64,000 nucleotides of DNA from Phaeacidiphilus oryzae TH49 (lineage in GTDB: Bacteria; Actinomycetota; Actinomycetes; Streptomycetales; Streptomycetaceae), in contig NZ_JQMQ01000005.1 in NCBI RefSeq assembly GCF_000744815.1, positions 5,785,801 to 5,849,800 of the forward strand, given 5' to 3'. Under the pieces are notes generated by a model. It made no database searches and was not told where the DNA came from. It worked only from the letters and a program-made list of their open reading frames with translations. This document shows, one piece after another, positions 37,711 to 46,484 of the stretch; positions within the stretch are counted from its first letter, which is position 1, and every line of letters starts with the position of its first letter. The position numbers were made by a program, and so were the translations under genes.

Positions 37711-38664
37711 ATGGCGGTGCGGAGTGAGCGGGGGGGAGTCCCCGAACGGCCCGATCGACCCGATCGTTCGCAACGCCCCGGTGTGCCCGACCAGTTCGGG
37801 ATCGCCGGGGCCGGCCGCGATGCGGCCGCGGGCCGCCGCGGCGGAGACGAGGGGCGCTGGGCGCGCGGCGCCGAGGCGCCCCACGACCCGTATGACCCGC
37901 ACGTTCACGCGGGTGCGGGTGACGGCCGGGCCGCGCCCAGGAGCTCCGTGCAGCGCGCGCTGCGCCTGCTGGAGATCGTCGACCGGCACCACGAGGGGGC
38001 GCCCCTACCGGTGCTCGCGGCCGATGTGGACCTCCCGCGCGAAACGGTTCGGCGGCTGCTGAACACCCTTGAGGCGGAGGGCTACGTCCACCGCCTCGAC
38101 GACGGCTGCTACATCCTCGGCGGCGCGCTGGCCCTGCTCGGGCAGAGCAACCGGGAGCAGCTGGTGCGGGCCCGGCTGGTGGCCAAACTCAGTTCGCTCC
38201 GCGACGAGTTGGGGGCGGCCGTGTACTTCAGCCGCTACCACGACGGCGAGGTGACGGTCGACGCGGTGGTCGACGCGCCGGAGACGCCCCGGGTGCAGGA
38301 GTGGGTGGACTTCCGGGCCAGCGGGCACGCGTCCGCGATCGGCAAGTGCCTGCTGAGCCAGCTGGACGTGGACGGCAGGCAGGACCACTTCTCCCGGCAC
38401 CCGCCCGCGCGGTTCACGTCCAGGACGCTGATCGACCGGGGCGCCCTGCTGCACAGCCTGGACCGGCAGCCGGCCACGGTGCCGACGCTGGATCTCCAGG
38501 AGTACGCGCTGGGGACGGTCTGCGCTGCGGTGCCGATCACGGCCGGCGACACGGTCGGCTGCCTGGCGCTCTCGCTTCCGCTGGACGACGCCTACCGGCT
38601 GCGGGACAGCGCGGAGGTCCTCTCCGCGCGGGCGGCGCCGGTCCTGCTGGCGCTGGCGCTGTAA
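37711..38664 (+). CDS. IclR family regulator with extended N-terminus
   Basis: A 317-residue IclR-type regulator. The first ~75 residues are a Pro/Arg/Gly/Asp-rich disordered extension. The winged helix follows (VLAADVDLPRETVRRLLNTLEAEGYVHR, about residues 105-132), then the effector domain with HASAIGKCLLSQL. ATG 37711 is chosen; an upstream start at 37636 would add 25 weak residues. A palindrome lies upstream. It closes the purine region, so it may respond to a pathway intermediate distinct from that of the AllR-like protein. Confidence 0.82.
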   Translation: MAVRSERGGVPERPDRPDRSQRPGVPDQFGIAGAGRDAAAGRRGGDEGRWARGAEAPHDPYDPHVHAGAGDGRAAPRSSVQRALRLLEIVDRHHEGAPLPVLAADVDLPRETVRRLLNTLEAEGYVHRLDDGCYILGGALALLGQSNREQLVRARLVAKLSSLRDELGAAVYFSRYHDGEVTVDAVVDAPETPRVQEWVDFRASGHASAIGKCLLSQLDVDGRQDHFSRHPPARFTSRTLIDRGALLHSLDRQPATVPTLDLQEYALGTVCAAVPITAGDTVGCLALSLPLDDAYRLRDSAEVLSARAAPVLLALAL

Positions 38665-38719
38665 CGGTTCGCTCCGACCCTCCGGCCCTCCGGTCCCTCG
38701 GCCTGCCCTTGCGCGGGGG

Positions 38720-38751
38720 TATACACACCCCTGAATACACTCACGTGTATA
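38720..38751. promoter_or_regulatory. PadR operator and promoter region
   Basis: Nested inverted repeats just before the PadR start: TATACAC (38720-38726) with GTGTATA (38745-38751), and ATACAC-TCAC-GTGTAT (38735-38750). The AT-rich palindromic layout is typical of PadR operators. Confidence 0.6.
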
Positions 38752-38760
38752 GTCCCGCTC

Positions 38761-39288
38761 ATGTCCTTGAGCCACGTCTTCCTCGGGCTGCTGGAGAACG
38801 CGCCCCGGCACGGGTACGACCTGAAGCGGAGCTATGACTCGCGCTTCGCCCACACCCGGCCGCTGCACTACGGGCAGGTGTACGCCACCCTGTCCCGTCT
38901 GCTGAAGAACGGGCTGGTGACCGTCGACACCGTGGAGCCCGGCGGGGGCCCGGAGCGCAAGCGGTACGCGATCACCGACGCCGGCGTCACCGACATCGAG
39001 GGCTGGCTCGGCAAGCCGGAGAGCCCCGAGCCGTACCTCCAGTCCACGCTGTACACCAAGGTCGTGCTGGCGCTGATGACCGGACGCCCCGCTGTGGAGT
39101 TGCTGGACGTCCAGCGCGCCGAGCATCTGCGCCAGATGCGCGAGCTGACCCGCCGCAAGGCCGACGGCGACCTCGCCGAGCAGTTGGTCTGCGACCACGC
39201 CCTCTTCCACCTGGAGGCCGACCTGCGCTGGCTGGAGCTGACCGCCGCCCGCCTGGACGAGCTGGGCAGGGAGGTGGCGGCCGCGTGA
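38761..39288 (+). CDS. PadR family regulator
   Basis: A 175-residue PadR-type repressor. The winged helix comes first (HVFLGLLENAPRHGYDLKRSYD...YGQVYATLSRLLKNGLV...KRYAITDAG). A C-terminal helical Vir-like dimer domain follows (ALFHLEADLRWLELTAARLDEL). Its stop overlaps the GTG of the ABC ATPase gene, so regulator and transporter are co-expressed; PadR proteins commonly repress adjacent ABC exporters. The palindromes ten bases upstream are the expected operator. Confidence 0.9.
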   Translation: MSLSHVFLGLLENAPRHGYDLKRSYDSRFAHTRPLHYGQVYATLSRLLKNGLVTVDTVEPGGGPERKRYAITDAGVTDIEGWLGKPESPEPYLQSTLYTKVVLALMTGRPAVELLDVQRAEHLRQMRELTRRKADGDLAEQLVCDHALFHLEADLRWLELTAARLDELGREVAAA

Positions 39289-39968
39289 CCGCCCTCCTCG
39301 AAGGCCTGGGCCTGGCCAAGGACTTCGGCGGCACCCCCGCCCTGCGCGACGCCTCGCTCCGGCTCGCGGCCGGGGAGATCGTGGCCCTGCTGGGCCCGTC
39401 CGGCTCCGGGAAGTCCACCCTGCTGCACTGCCTGGCGGGGATCATCGCCCCGGACGCGGGCACCGTCCGCTACAAGGGCCGCGACCTCGCCGAGTACAGC
39501 GACTCCGGCCGCAGCGCGCTGCGCCGCGGGGAGTTCGGCTTCCTCTACCAGTTCGGCCAGCTGGTGCCCGAGCTGTCCTGCCTGGAGAACGTCGCGCTGC
39601 CGCTGCGGCTCTCCGGGATCCGCCGGCGCGAGGCGGAGCGGGCGGCCACGGACTGGCTGGAGCGGTTCGGCGTCGGCGAGTTGGCGCGGAAGCGGCCGGG
39701 GGAGATATCCGGTGGCCAGGGCCAGCGGGTCGGCCTGGCCCGGGCGCTGGTCACCGGACCCCGGGTGGTCTTCGCGGACGAGCCGACCGGCGCGTTGGAC
39801 TCGCTCGCCGGGGAGCAGGTGATGCGCCTGCTCACCGAGACCGCGCGGGCCGGCGGCGCGGCGGTCCTCCTGGTCACCCATGAGCCCCGGGTGGCGGCCT
39901 ACGGCGACCGCGAGGTGGTCGTCCGGGACGGGCGCACCACCTCCCGGGCCGGGGCGGTGACCCTTTGA
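39285..39968 (+). CDS. ABC transporter ATP-binding protein (MacB/LolD-like)
   Basis: A 227-residue ATPase. Walker A is GPSGSGKST (about 38-46), the Q-loop lies in FGFLYQFGQLVPELS, the signature motif is SGGQGQRVGLARAL, Walker B is VVFADEP, and the H-loop is LLVTHEP. The LVPELSCLENVALPLRL stretch is typical of ATPases that pair with FtsX/MacB-type permeases. Start GTG 39285 overlaps the PadR stop, and the stop overlaps the TTG start of the permease. Confidence 0.93.
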   Translation: MTALLEGLGLAKDFGGTPALRDASLRLAAGEIVALLGPSGSGKSTLLHCLAGIIAPDAGTVRYKGRDLAEYSDSGRSALRRGEFGFLYQFGQLVPELSCLENVALPLRLSGIRRREAERAATDWLERFGVGELARKRPGEISGGQGQRVGLARALVTGPRVVFADEPTGALDSLAGEQVMRLLTETARAGGAAVLLVTHEPRVAAYGDREVVVRDGRTTSRAGAVTL

Positions 39969-42412
39969 GGCGGCAGCCCGGGCCGAAGGCGCGCGCCGCC
40001 CTGGCCGAACTCGCCCTGGGCGCCCGGCTCGCCGCCACCGGCGGCCGGGACTGCCTGCTGCGCACGGTCCTCACCGCGGTGGGGGTCGCGGTCGGGGTGG
40101 CGGTGCTGCTGCTCGCCGCCTCGGTGCCGACGATGCAGGAACGGCGCACCGACCGGATCCACGCCATCACGGACGCGCTCTTCGCGGAGCCGGCCGCGCG
40201 GCCCACCGAGCGCACGGTGCTGGCGCTGTCGGTCGAGACCTCCTTCCGGGGTGCGGACATCCGCGGTGCGGTGGTCCGTCCGGAGGGCGCCCACCCGGTC
40301 GCCTACCCCGGGGTGGTGCGCTACCCGGCGTCCGGACGGATGCTGGTCTCCCCGGCGCTGGAGCGGCTGCTGAGGCAGCCCGGCAGCGCGCTGCTGCGCG
40401 GGCGGCTGGGCCTGAGCGGCGGCCGGGCCGACCGGGTGATCGCCGGTACCCTCACCGAGGCCGGGCTGACCGGCCCCCAGGACTATGCCTACGTGCTGAC
40501 CTCGACCACCCTCCAGGCGACGACCGACGGCGCCGGCCGCTACGACCACTTCGGCTCCTCGCCCAGCCGACGGCCGCTGAGCGCCCCACTGCTGCTGTTG
40601 CTGCTGGTCGGCATGGTGGTGCTGTTCGCGCCTGTACTGGTCTTCATCGCGGTGTCGGCGCGCTTCGGCGGGGAGCGCAGGGACCGGCGGCTGGCCGCGC
40701 TCCGGCTGGCCGGCGCCGACCGGGCCGGGGTGCAGCGCATCGCGGCCGGGGAGTCCCTGGTCGGCTCCACGCTCGGACTGCTGCTGGGGGCGGCGGTGTT
40801 CCTGGTCGGACGCCGGTTCGCCGGTCTCGTCGTCGTGCAAGGGCTCAGCGTCTACCCGTCCGATCTGGTGCCGCGGCCCGGCCTGGCCGCGTTGGTCGCC
40901 GTCGGCGTCCCGGGGCTGGCGCTGGCCGTCACCCGGTTCTCGCTGCGGCGGGTGACCGCCGATCCGCTGGCCGAGGTCCGGCGCGGCGGCCGGCCGCACG
41001 GGGCCGCGGGGGAGCGGCCGCGGGGGCTCCGGGCCTGGGCGGTGGTCTGGCGGCTCGCCCTGCCGGTGCTGGGACTGGCCCTGCTCGCCGTCGCCGTGCC
41101 CCAGGCCGACGCGCTGTATGCCAGCCGGGCCAGGCTGGTGCTGGCGGTGGCGGCGATCCTGCTGGTGGTCCTGGGTGTGGCGGCGCTGCTGCCCTGGGTG
41201 CTGGCGGCGGTGCTGAGGGTGCTGCCGAGGGGGACGGTCTCCTGGCAGCTGGCCGTGCGCAGACTGCAGTTCGGGGGCGGCGCCGGACATCGGTCGGTGG
41301 TCGGGGTGGTGGTGCTGGTCACCGGGGCGCTGGCGGCGTCCATGCTGTTCAGCGGCATCAGCCAGGGTCTGGTGGTGCCGGCCGGTGCGCTCGCGGGCGT
41401 CGGCCCGGAGTCGGTTCCGCTGTCCAGGATGGCCGGGGCGGACGCCGTGGCGCAGCTCCACGTCCCGGCCATCGCCGCTGCGCGGGAGGTCCGGGACCTC
41501 GCTGCCCGTCCGGGCGTCTCCTGGGCCGAGGCCTACGGAGAGCTGGACCTGCGCGGTCCGGGCGACTGGTACGGCACGCTGGTGGTCGCCGACTGCCCGA
41601 TGCTGCGCGGGCTGCTGGAGATCGCGCGCTGCGCCGACGGGGACGCCTTCGTCACCGAGGACCCGGCCGCCGCCCCGCCCTCCGGCAGCCGGGTCGTGGT
41701 GGCCGCCCCCGAGGGCAGCGCCGTGCAGGCGCGCTGGACGCTGCCGGCGGCGGGCGACCGGGTGCCCGGCGGCACCGCCCGGTACACCGCCGCACCGGCC
41801 GCTCCCGGCGCCGGCCGGTTCCTGATCGGCGGGACGCGGCTGCTCACCCCGCGTGCGGCGGCCGCCTACCCGGCGCTGGCGCGGTCGGTCGGCGTCCGCC
41901 TCTTCCTGGGCGTGGACCGACGGCGCGCGGACGCCGACGACCTGGTGCGGAACGCCGTCGCGGCCCAGGACCCGCTGGCCGAGACCCGGTTCGCCGGCGA
42001 CCTCGGCACCGACAAGCAGTTCGCCGCGGTCACCCGCGACCTGCTGGCCGCCGCCGACACCACGATGCTGCTGGTCGCGCTCAGCATGCTGGTCGGACTG
42101 CTGGAGCAACTGCGCGAACGCAGAAGGCCGTTGGCGGTGCTGGACGCCTTCGGCACCCGGCGCGGCACCCTCGCCCTCTCCCTCCTCTGGCAGAGCGCCC
42201 TGCCCGTCGCGGTGGGCCTGGCGCTGGCGGCGGTCTTCGGGCTGGCCTGCGGCGCCCTCCTCCAGCACAGCGCGGGCCTGTCGTCGAGTCTGCCCTGGGC
42301 GCGGCTGGCGGTGCTGCTCGGCTCGGGCGGCGGGGTGGTGCTGCTGGTCACCGTACTGACGCTGCCGGCGCTGGGCCGGCTCACCCGCCCGGAAGGGCTG
42401 CGCTACGAATGA
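39965..42412 (+). CDS. FtsX-family ABC permease
   Basis: An 815-residue membrane protein with two FtsX-like halves. A first helix (VLTAVGVAVGVAVLLLAAS) precedes a periplasmic domain, then helices around residues 205-225 and 280-330. A second unit follows with helices near 360-415, a large external domain and three C-terminal helices. The start is probably TTG 39965, which overlaps the ATPase stop (TTGA); no closer ATG or GTG exists. Such mechanotransmission transporters export peptides or lipoproteins or sense antibiotics. Confidence 0.87.
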   Translation: MRRQPGPKARAALAELALGARLAATGGRDCLLRTVLTAVGVAVGVAVLLLAASVPTMQERRTDRIHAITDALFAEPAARPTERTVLALSVETSFRGADIRGAVVRPEGAHPVAYPGVVRYPASGRMLVSPALERLLRQPGSALLRGRLGLSGGRADRVIAGTLTEAGLTGPQDYAYVLTSTTLQATTDGAGRYDHFGSSPSRRPLSAPLLLLLLVGMVVLFAPVLVFIAVSARFGGERRDRRLAALRLAGADRAGVQRIAAGESLVGSTLGLLLGAAVFLVGRRFAGLVVVQGLSVYPSDLVPRPGLAALVAVGVPGLALAVTRFSLRRVTADPLAEVRRGGRPHGAAGERPRGLRAWAVVWRLALPVLGLALLAVAVPQADALYASRARLVLAVAAILLVVLGVAALLPWVLAAVLRVLPRGTVSWQLAVRRLQFGGGAGHRSVVGVVVLVTGALAASMLFSGISQGLVVPAGALAGVGPESVPLSRMAGADAVAQLHVPAIAAAREVRDLAARPGVSWAEAYGELDLRGPGDWYGTLVVADCPMLRGLLEIARCADGDAFVTEDPAAAPPSGSRVVVAAPEGSAVQARWTLPAAGDRVPGGTARYTAAPAAPGAGRFLIGGTRLLTPRAAAAYPALARSVGVRLFLGVDRRRADADDLVRNAVAAQDPLAETRFAGDLGTDKQFAAVTRDLLAAADTTMLLVALSMLVGLLEQLRERRRPLAVLDAFGTRRGTLALSLLWQSALPVAVGLALAAVFGLACGALLQHSAGLSSSLPWARLAVLLGSGGGVVLLVTVLTLPALGRLTRPEGLRYE

Positions 42413-43905
42413 CCCTCGTCGAAGACGGCCGCCGGCCGGCGCCGGTCCGGCTCTCCCGGCCGGCGCCGGGCCGCCGCCTGCTCGTGCTGCCCTCGTGGCT
42501 CTGCTGGGCGCTGCCCGGGCTGCTGACACTGGCCGCCTGCCTGGTGGAGATCGGCTCGCGGCCGGTCTGGCGGGACGAGGAGGCGAGTTGGGCGGCCGCC
42601 CGACTGCCGCTGCCGGAGCTCTGGCGGCTCGTCCAGCACGTCGACTTCGTCCTCGCGCCCTACTATCTGCTGCTGCATGGCTGGATCGCGGTCTTCGGCG
42701 ACGGTCCCACCGCCCTCCGCCTGCCGTCCGCGCTGGCGATGGCGGGCGCCGGGGCGCTCCTCGGCGCACTGGGGCGCCGGCTGCTCGGCAGCCCGGGGGC
42801 CGGGCTCCGCGCCGGACTGCTCTTCGCGGTCACCCCCACGGTCGCCCGCTACGGGCAGGAGGCCAGGCCGTACGCCTTCGCCATGCTCTTCGCGCTGCTT
42901 GCCACCCTGCTGCTGACGCGCCGTCAGTGGCTCGGCTACAGCGCGGCTCTGGTGTGCTGCGGTGGGGCCCACGCGGTCACCCTCACCATCCTGGCCGCGC
43001 ACGCGGCGTATGTCTGGCAGAGCGGCCGTGGTGAGCGGCGGCGCTGGGCCGCCGCGGTGGCGGCCGCTGTGGCGCTGCTCTCCCCGCTGCTCTGGTACGG
43101 GCACCGGCAGGGCGGCCAGATCGCCTGGAACCACACCACCTGGCCGGACGCGGCGGCGATGCCCTATATGCTCTTCCGCTCCCCGGCGGTCTGCGCGGCG
43201 GTACTGGCCGGAGTCGTGGCCCTGCTGCGGTCGGCCCTCCGGCGCGCGGTGCCCGCGGACCGGAGGCCGAGCCGCCCGGAGACCGCACTGCTGGCGCTCT
43301 GGGCCCTGCTGCCGCCCGCGGTGACCCTGCTGACCACGGACGCACTCCACCTCTTCCTCCCGCGCTACCTCCTCTTCACCGTTCCGGCCTGGGCGCTCGC
43401 GGCTGCGTACGGGTGGGGCGGGTGGGGCGGGTGGCCCGGCGGACGGCTCTGCGGGCGGCTGCGCGGCCGGGCTCTGCTGGGCGCGGGGCTGGTCCTCCTC
43501 GGCCTGGCGCTGCTCTCCCGGCCCGGAGTGGTGCTGCGCAACGACCCCTCGGAGCCCGCCTACCGGCCGGTCGCCCGGGCGGTGCTGGCGGGATACCGGC
43601 CCGGCGACGGCGTCGCCTACGCGGGGCACCGCCAGGAGCGCCGGGCGATGGCCTACTGGTGGCGGAACACCCCGCCGAAGGCCCGTCCCGCGGAACTGCC
43701 CGCCGGTGCGGGCTGTGCCGCGCAACCGACCGGCCCTCCGCGGGTATGGCTGGTCAGCACCGCCGCCGGCGGCGGCCCGTACCGGGCGATGCCGGCCTGC
43801 GAGGCCCGTGCGCTGCGCTCCCGCTATCGGGTGGAGCGGATCGAGCGGTTCCCGAACGTACGGCTTCTCCTGCTGGTGGCGCGGGGGGAGAGCGGTCAGC
43901 CGTAG
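42409..43905 (+). CDS. GT-C (family 39-like) membrane glycosyltransferase
   Basis: A 498-residue polytopic protein resembling dolichyl/polyprenyl-phosphate-mannose transferases. After the first helix comes WRDEEASW, the acidic first-loop motif needed by GT-C enzymes, then RYGQEARPYAFAM and LPRYLLFTVPAW. About ten membrane segments are followed by a short soluble C-terminal domain. It overlaps the permease stop (ATGA) and overlaps the convergent CAP gene at its 3' end by ten bases. Target is unknown; linkage to an FtsX-type exporter suggests modification of an exported product or cell-wall glycan. Confidence 0.8.
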   Translation: MTLVEDGRRPAPVRLSRPAPGRRLLVLPSWLCWALPGLLTLAACLVEIGSRPVWRDEEASWAAARLPLPELWRLVQHVDFVLAPYYLLLHGWIAVFGDGPTALRLPSALAMAGAGALLGALGRRLLGSPGAGLRAGLLFAVTPTVARYGQEARPYAFAMLFALLATLLLTRRQWLGYSAALVCCGGAHAVTLTILAAHAAYVWQSGRGERRRWAAAVAAAVALLSPLLWYGHRQGGQIAWNHTTWPDAAAMPYMLFRSPAVCAAVLAGVVALLRSALRRAVPADRRPSRPETALLALWALLPPAVTLLTTDALHLFLPRYLLFTVPAWALAAAYGWGGWGGWPGGRLCGRLRGRALLGAGLVLLGLALLSRPGVVLRNDPSEPAYRPVARAVLAGYRPGDGVAYAGHRQERRAMAYWWRNTPPKARPAELPAGAGCAAQPTGPPRVWLVSTAAGGGPYRAMPACEARALRSRYRVERIERFPNVRLLLLVARGESGQP

Positions 43906-44921
43906 AAGTCCTGGGTCATCCAGACCACGCCGGACGCGGTCCGGTGGACGGTTATCCCGACGTACTGGAAGGTGCCGCTGAGGATGTTCCGCCGGTGGCC
44001 GTCGTTCGGGGCCCGCTCGGCCAGCATGTCGCGGGTGAGGCCGACGGCCGCCTGGCTGATCGCCGAGGAGCCGTCCGCCGTGCCGGAGGCCTCGCCGATG
44101 TTCTCGCCGACCATCGACCAGCCGGTGACGCCCGCCGCGGATATCCGGTCGCCCAGCCCGGCCTCGCCGGGGCACTGGTGGGAGAGTCCGCAGCCGCTCG
44201 CCATCAACTCGGTGTGCGCGGCGGAACTGGCCGCCAGCCCGCTGCTGAGCCGCAGCGGCGGCAGCCCGGCCTGGGCGCGGGCCTGGTTCATGGCGTTCAG
44301 CACGGCCTGGGTGGCCGCGCTCGCGCCGGCGGCGGCGCCGAAGGTGCCCGAACCCCCGGTCGCGGAGGGCGAGCCGCTCGGGGAGCCGGTGCTCTGCCCG
44401 CCGTGCCCGGCCGCGGTCGGGGCCGGCTGCCGCGGGCTCCCGGAGGCGGAGCCGGAAGGCGAGCGGTGGCGCCCGGCGCCGGTCGGGGACGGTGTGGCGG
44501 AGGCCGAGCCGGTGCCGTGCCCGCCGCCGGACGCCGATCCGGACCGTCCGCCCGCGACCGCCCCGCCGCGGTGCCGTCCGGCGTCGGCCGGGCGCGAAGC
44601 GCCGGCGGTCGGGTGGGTGGCGGCGGAGGCGTCCTTCGCGCTCGGCGAGCCCCCATCGGTGACCGGCGTGGTCGCCGCGTCCCGCCATACCGCGCGCTTC
44701 CCGCCGCCGAGCGAGGAGGCAGCGTAGGCCGCGCCGCCGCCGAGGACCACCACCGCGGCTCCGGCCGCGATGGTGCCGCGCAGCCGGCGCAGCTCGCCTG
44801 CCCGGCGCTGCCGGGCGTGCCGGCCGTGGTGGGGGCGCGGCGGAGGGCCGAGCGGATCCGCGGCGGGGCCGTCGACGAGGTCGTAGGGCTCGTCGTACGG
44901 CCGCTCGCTCCCGATCGTCAC
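43896..44921 (-). CDS. CAP (SCP/PR-1) domain extracytoplasmic protein
   Basis: A 341-residue protein. A ~48-residue cytoplasmic head is followed by one membrane or signal-anchor segment (GTIAAGAAVVVLGGGAAYAASSL). A ~130-residue Ser/Gly/Pro/Ala linker follows, then the CAP domain (about 205-341) with AVLNAMNQARAQAGLPPL, SAAHTELMA, GENIGE and NDGHRRNIL. The CAP His and Glu positions are present. GTG 44921 has GGAGG nearby. Tail-to-tail with the glycosyltransferase, with a ten-base overlap of the coding ends. Confidence 0.87.
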   Translation of the reverse strand: MTIGSERPYDEPYDLVDGPAADPLGPPPRPHHGRHARQRRAGELRRLRGTIAAGAAVVVLGGGAAYAASSLGGGKRAVWRDAATTPVTDGGSPSAKDASAATHPTAGASRPADAGRHRGGAVAGGRSGSASGGGHGTGSASATPSPTGAGRHRSPSGSASGSPRQPAPTAAGHGGQSTGSPSGSPSATGGSGTFGAAAGASAATQAVLNAMNQARAQAGLPPLRLSSGLAASSAAHTELMASGCGLSHQCPGEAGLGDRISAAGVTGWSMVGENIGEASGTADGSSAISQAAVGLTRDMLAERAPNDGHRRNILSGTFQYVGITVHRTASGVVWMTQDFYG

Positions 44922-45009
44922 CCTGCCTCCACGCCGTCGCTTCGATTCACTCGAATTCCGCGACAGACCCTAGGGCTGCAGTTCGAAGATCATGCGCCGG
45001 GGGCCCCTT

Positions 45010-45026
45010 CTTAGGGTTCCCCTAAG
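45010..45026. repeat. CTTAGGG-TTC-CCCTAAG hairpin/palindrome
   Basis: Perfect seven-base arms (45010-45016 and 45020-45026), three-base loop. It lies between the start of the CAP gene and the stop of XdhC. Could be an operator for the CAP gene or a weak terminator for the xanthine dehydrogenase operon. Confidence 0.4.
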
Positions 45027-45091
45027 CCGGATTTAGGGTGGGCAGGCGAAGGCCTCACGGGCCCGGGGACCCGAAGGCCCCGGGGGTTCGC

Positions 45092-46285
45092 TCAGGCTAT
45101 CCGCTGCTCGCCGCCCGGCAGCGGGGTGTGGTCGTGGTGGATCGGGGTCCGCACCGCGCTGAGCGGCAGATGGCCGCCGCCCCGGCGGTGGGCGACGATC
45201 TCGGCGGCGACCGCGACCGCGGTCTCCTCCGGGGTGCGGGCGCCCAGGTCCAGGCCGATCGGCGAGCGGAGGAGGGCCAGCTCGTCCTCGGTCAGCCCGG
45301 CCTCGCGGAGCAGCGCCAGACGGTCACCGTGGGTGCGGCGGGAGCCCATCGCACCCACGTAGCCGAGCGGCAGCCGCAGCGCGCGCTCCAGCAGCGGCAC
45401 GTCGAACTTGTGGTCGTGGGTGAGGACGCAGACCACCGTGCGGCCGTCGATCCGGCCCGCCTCGACCTCGCCGTCCAGATAGCGGTGCGGCCAGTCCACG
45501 ACGACCTCGTCCGCCTCCGGGAAACGCCGCTCGGTGGCGAACACCGGGCGGGCGTCGCAGACCGTCACCCGGTAGCCGAGGAAGGTGCCGATCCTGGCCA
45601 CCGCCGCGGCGAAGTCGATCGCCCCGAAGACCAGCATCCGCGGCCGCGGGGTGTAGGACTCGACGAAGAGGGTGATCGCCTCCTCGCCCTCGGGCGAGCA
45701 GGGGCGGCCGTCCCCGGCCAGCGCCACCACCCCGGTGCGGCCGACCTCCAGCATGGCCCGGGCCTCGGTCGCCGCGGCGGCCCGCAGGCCCGGGTGGACC
45801 CCGGCCGGCTCCCCGTCCCAGGAGAGGGTGCCGGACTCGGCGTCTGCGGTCACCGCGACCGTCCCGCCGAGGAGGGCCGGGGGACCGTCGATCACCCTGG
45901 CCAGCGCCACCGGGGTGCCGGCGGCCAGGCCGGCCACCGCCGCCCGGACCCCGGGGGTGTCCCCGGCGGCTCCGGGAAGGACCGGCTGGACGAAGATGTC
46001 GATGATCCCGCCGCAGGTCAGGCCGACCGCGAAGGCGTCCTCGTCGGAGTAGCCGAAGCGCTGGAGCACCGGCCGGCCGTCCTCCAGGGCCTGTTGGCAC
46101 AGCTCGTAGACGGCGCCCTCGACGCAGCCGCCGGAGACGCTGCCGACGACCTCGCCGTCCGCGTTCACCGCGAGCGCCGCACCGGGGTCGCGGGGGGCGC
46201 TCCCGGAGACCGCGACCACGCTGGCGATCGCGAAGGCCCGGCCGGCCGCGTGCCACGCGTTCAACTGCTCGGCGATCTCCCGCAT
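45092..46285 (-). CDS. XdhC family molybdenum cofactor insertion protein
   Basis: A 397-residue XdhC/CoxI-type chaperone that sulfurates or inserts the molybdopterin cofactor into xanthine dehydrogenase. The N-terminal XdhC domain has SVSGGCVEGAVYEL and GLTCGGIIDIFVQP, the conserved Cys residues. The C-terminal Rossmann domain has RMLVFGAIDFAAAVARIG and GYVGAMGSRRTH. Start is the ATG preceded by GGGAAGG; upstream in-frame codons are a Gly/Pro repeat and unlikely to be translated. Last gene of the xanthine dehydrogenase operon, about 200 bp after the permease. Confidence 0.93.
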   Translation of the reverse strand: MREIAEQLNAWHAAGRAFAIASVVAVSGSAPRDPGAALAVNADGEVVGSVSGGCVEGAVYELCQQALEDGRPVLQRFGYSDEDAFAVGLTCGGIIDIFVQPVLPGAAGDTPGVRAAVAGLAAGTPVALARVIDGPPALLGGTVAVTADAESGTLSWDGEPAGVHPGLRAAAATEARAMLEVGRTGVVALAGDGRPCSPEGEEAITLFVESYTPRPRMLVFGAIDFAAAVARIGTFLGYRVTVCDARPVFATERRFPEADEVVVDWPHRYLDGEVEAGRIDGRTVVCVLTHDHKFDVPLLERALRLPLGYVGAMGSRRTHGDRLALLREAGLTEDELALLRSPIGLDLGARTPEETAVAVAAEIVAHRRGGGHLPLSAVRTPIHHDHTPLPGGEQRIA

Positions 46286-46484
46286 GGGGGTTCCTTCCCT
46301 GTCGTTCGAGCCACTGGGGCCACCCGGGCCGTTCGGGCCGCCCGGGCCACCCGGCGACGGGCGCCCCTCCGCCTCTGGCAACGCGCGCGCCCGCCGGATC
46401 CTTCCTAGCCGCTGACCGGGCCCGGCTCAAGGGGTGCGCGGTCCCGGTCCTCCGCGGCTCGGCCCGCGGCCTCCTCACGAGACG

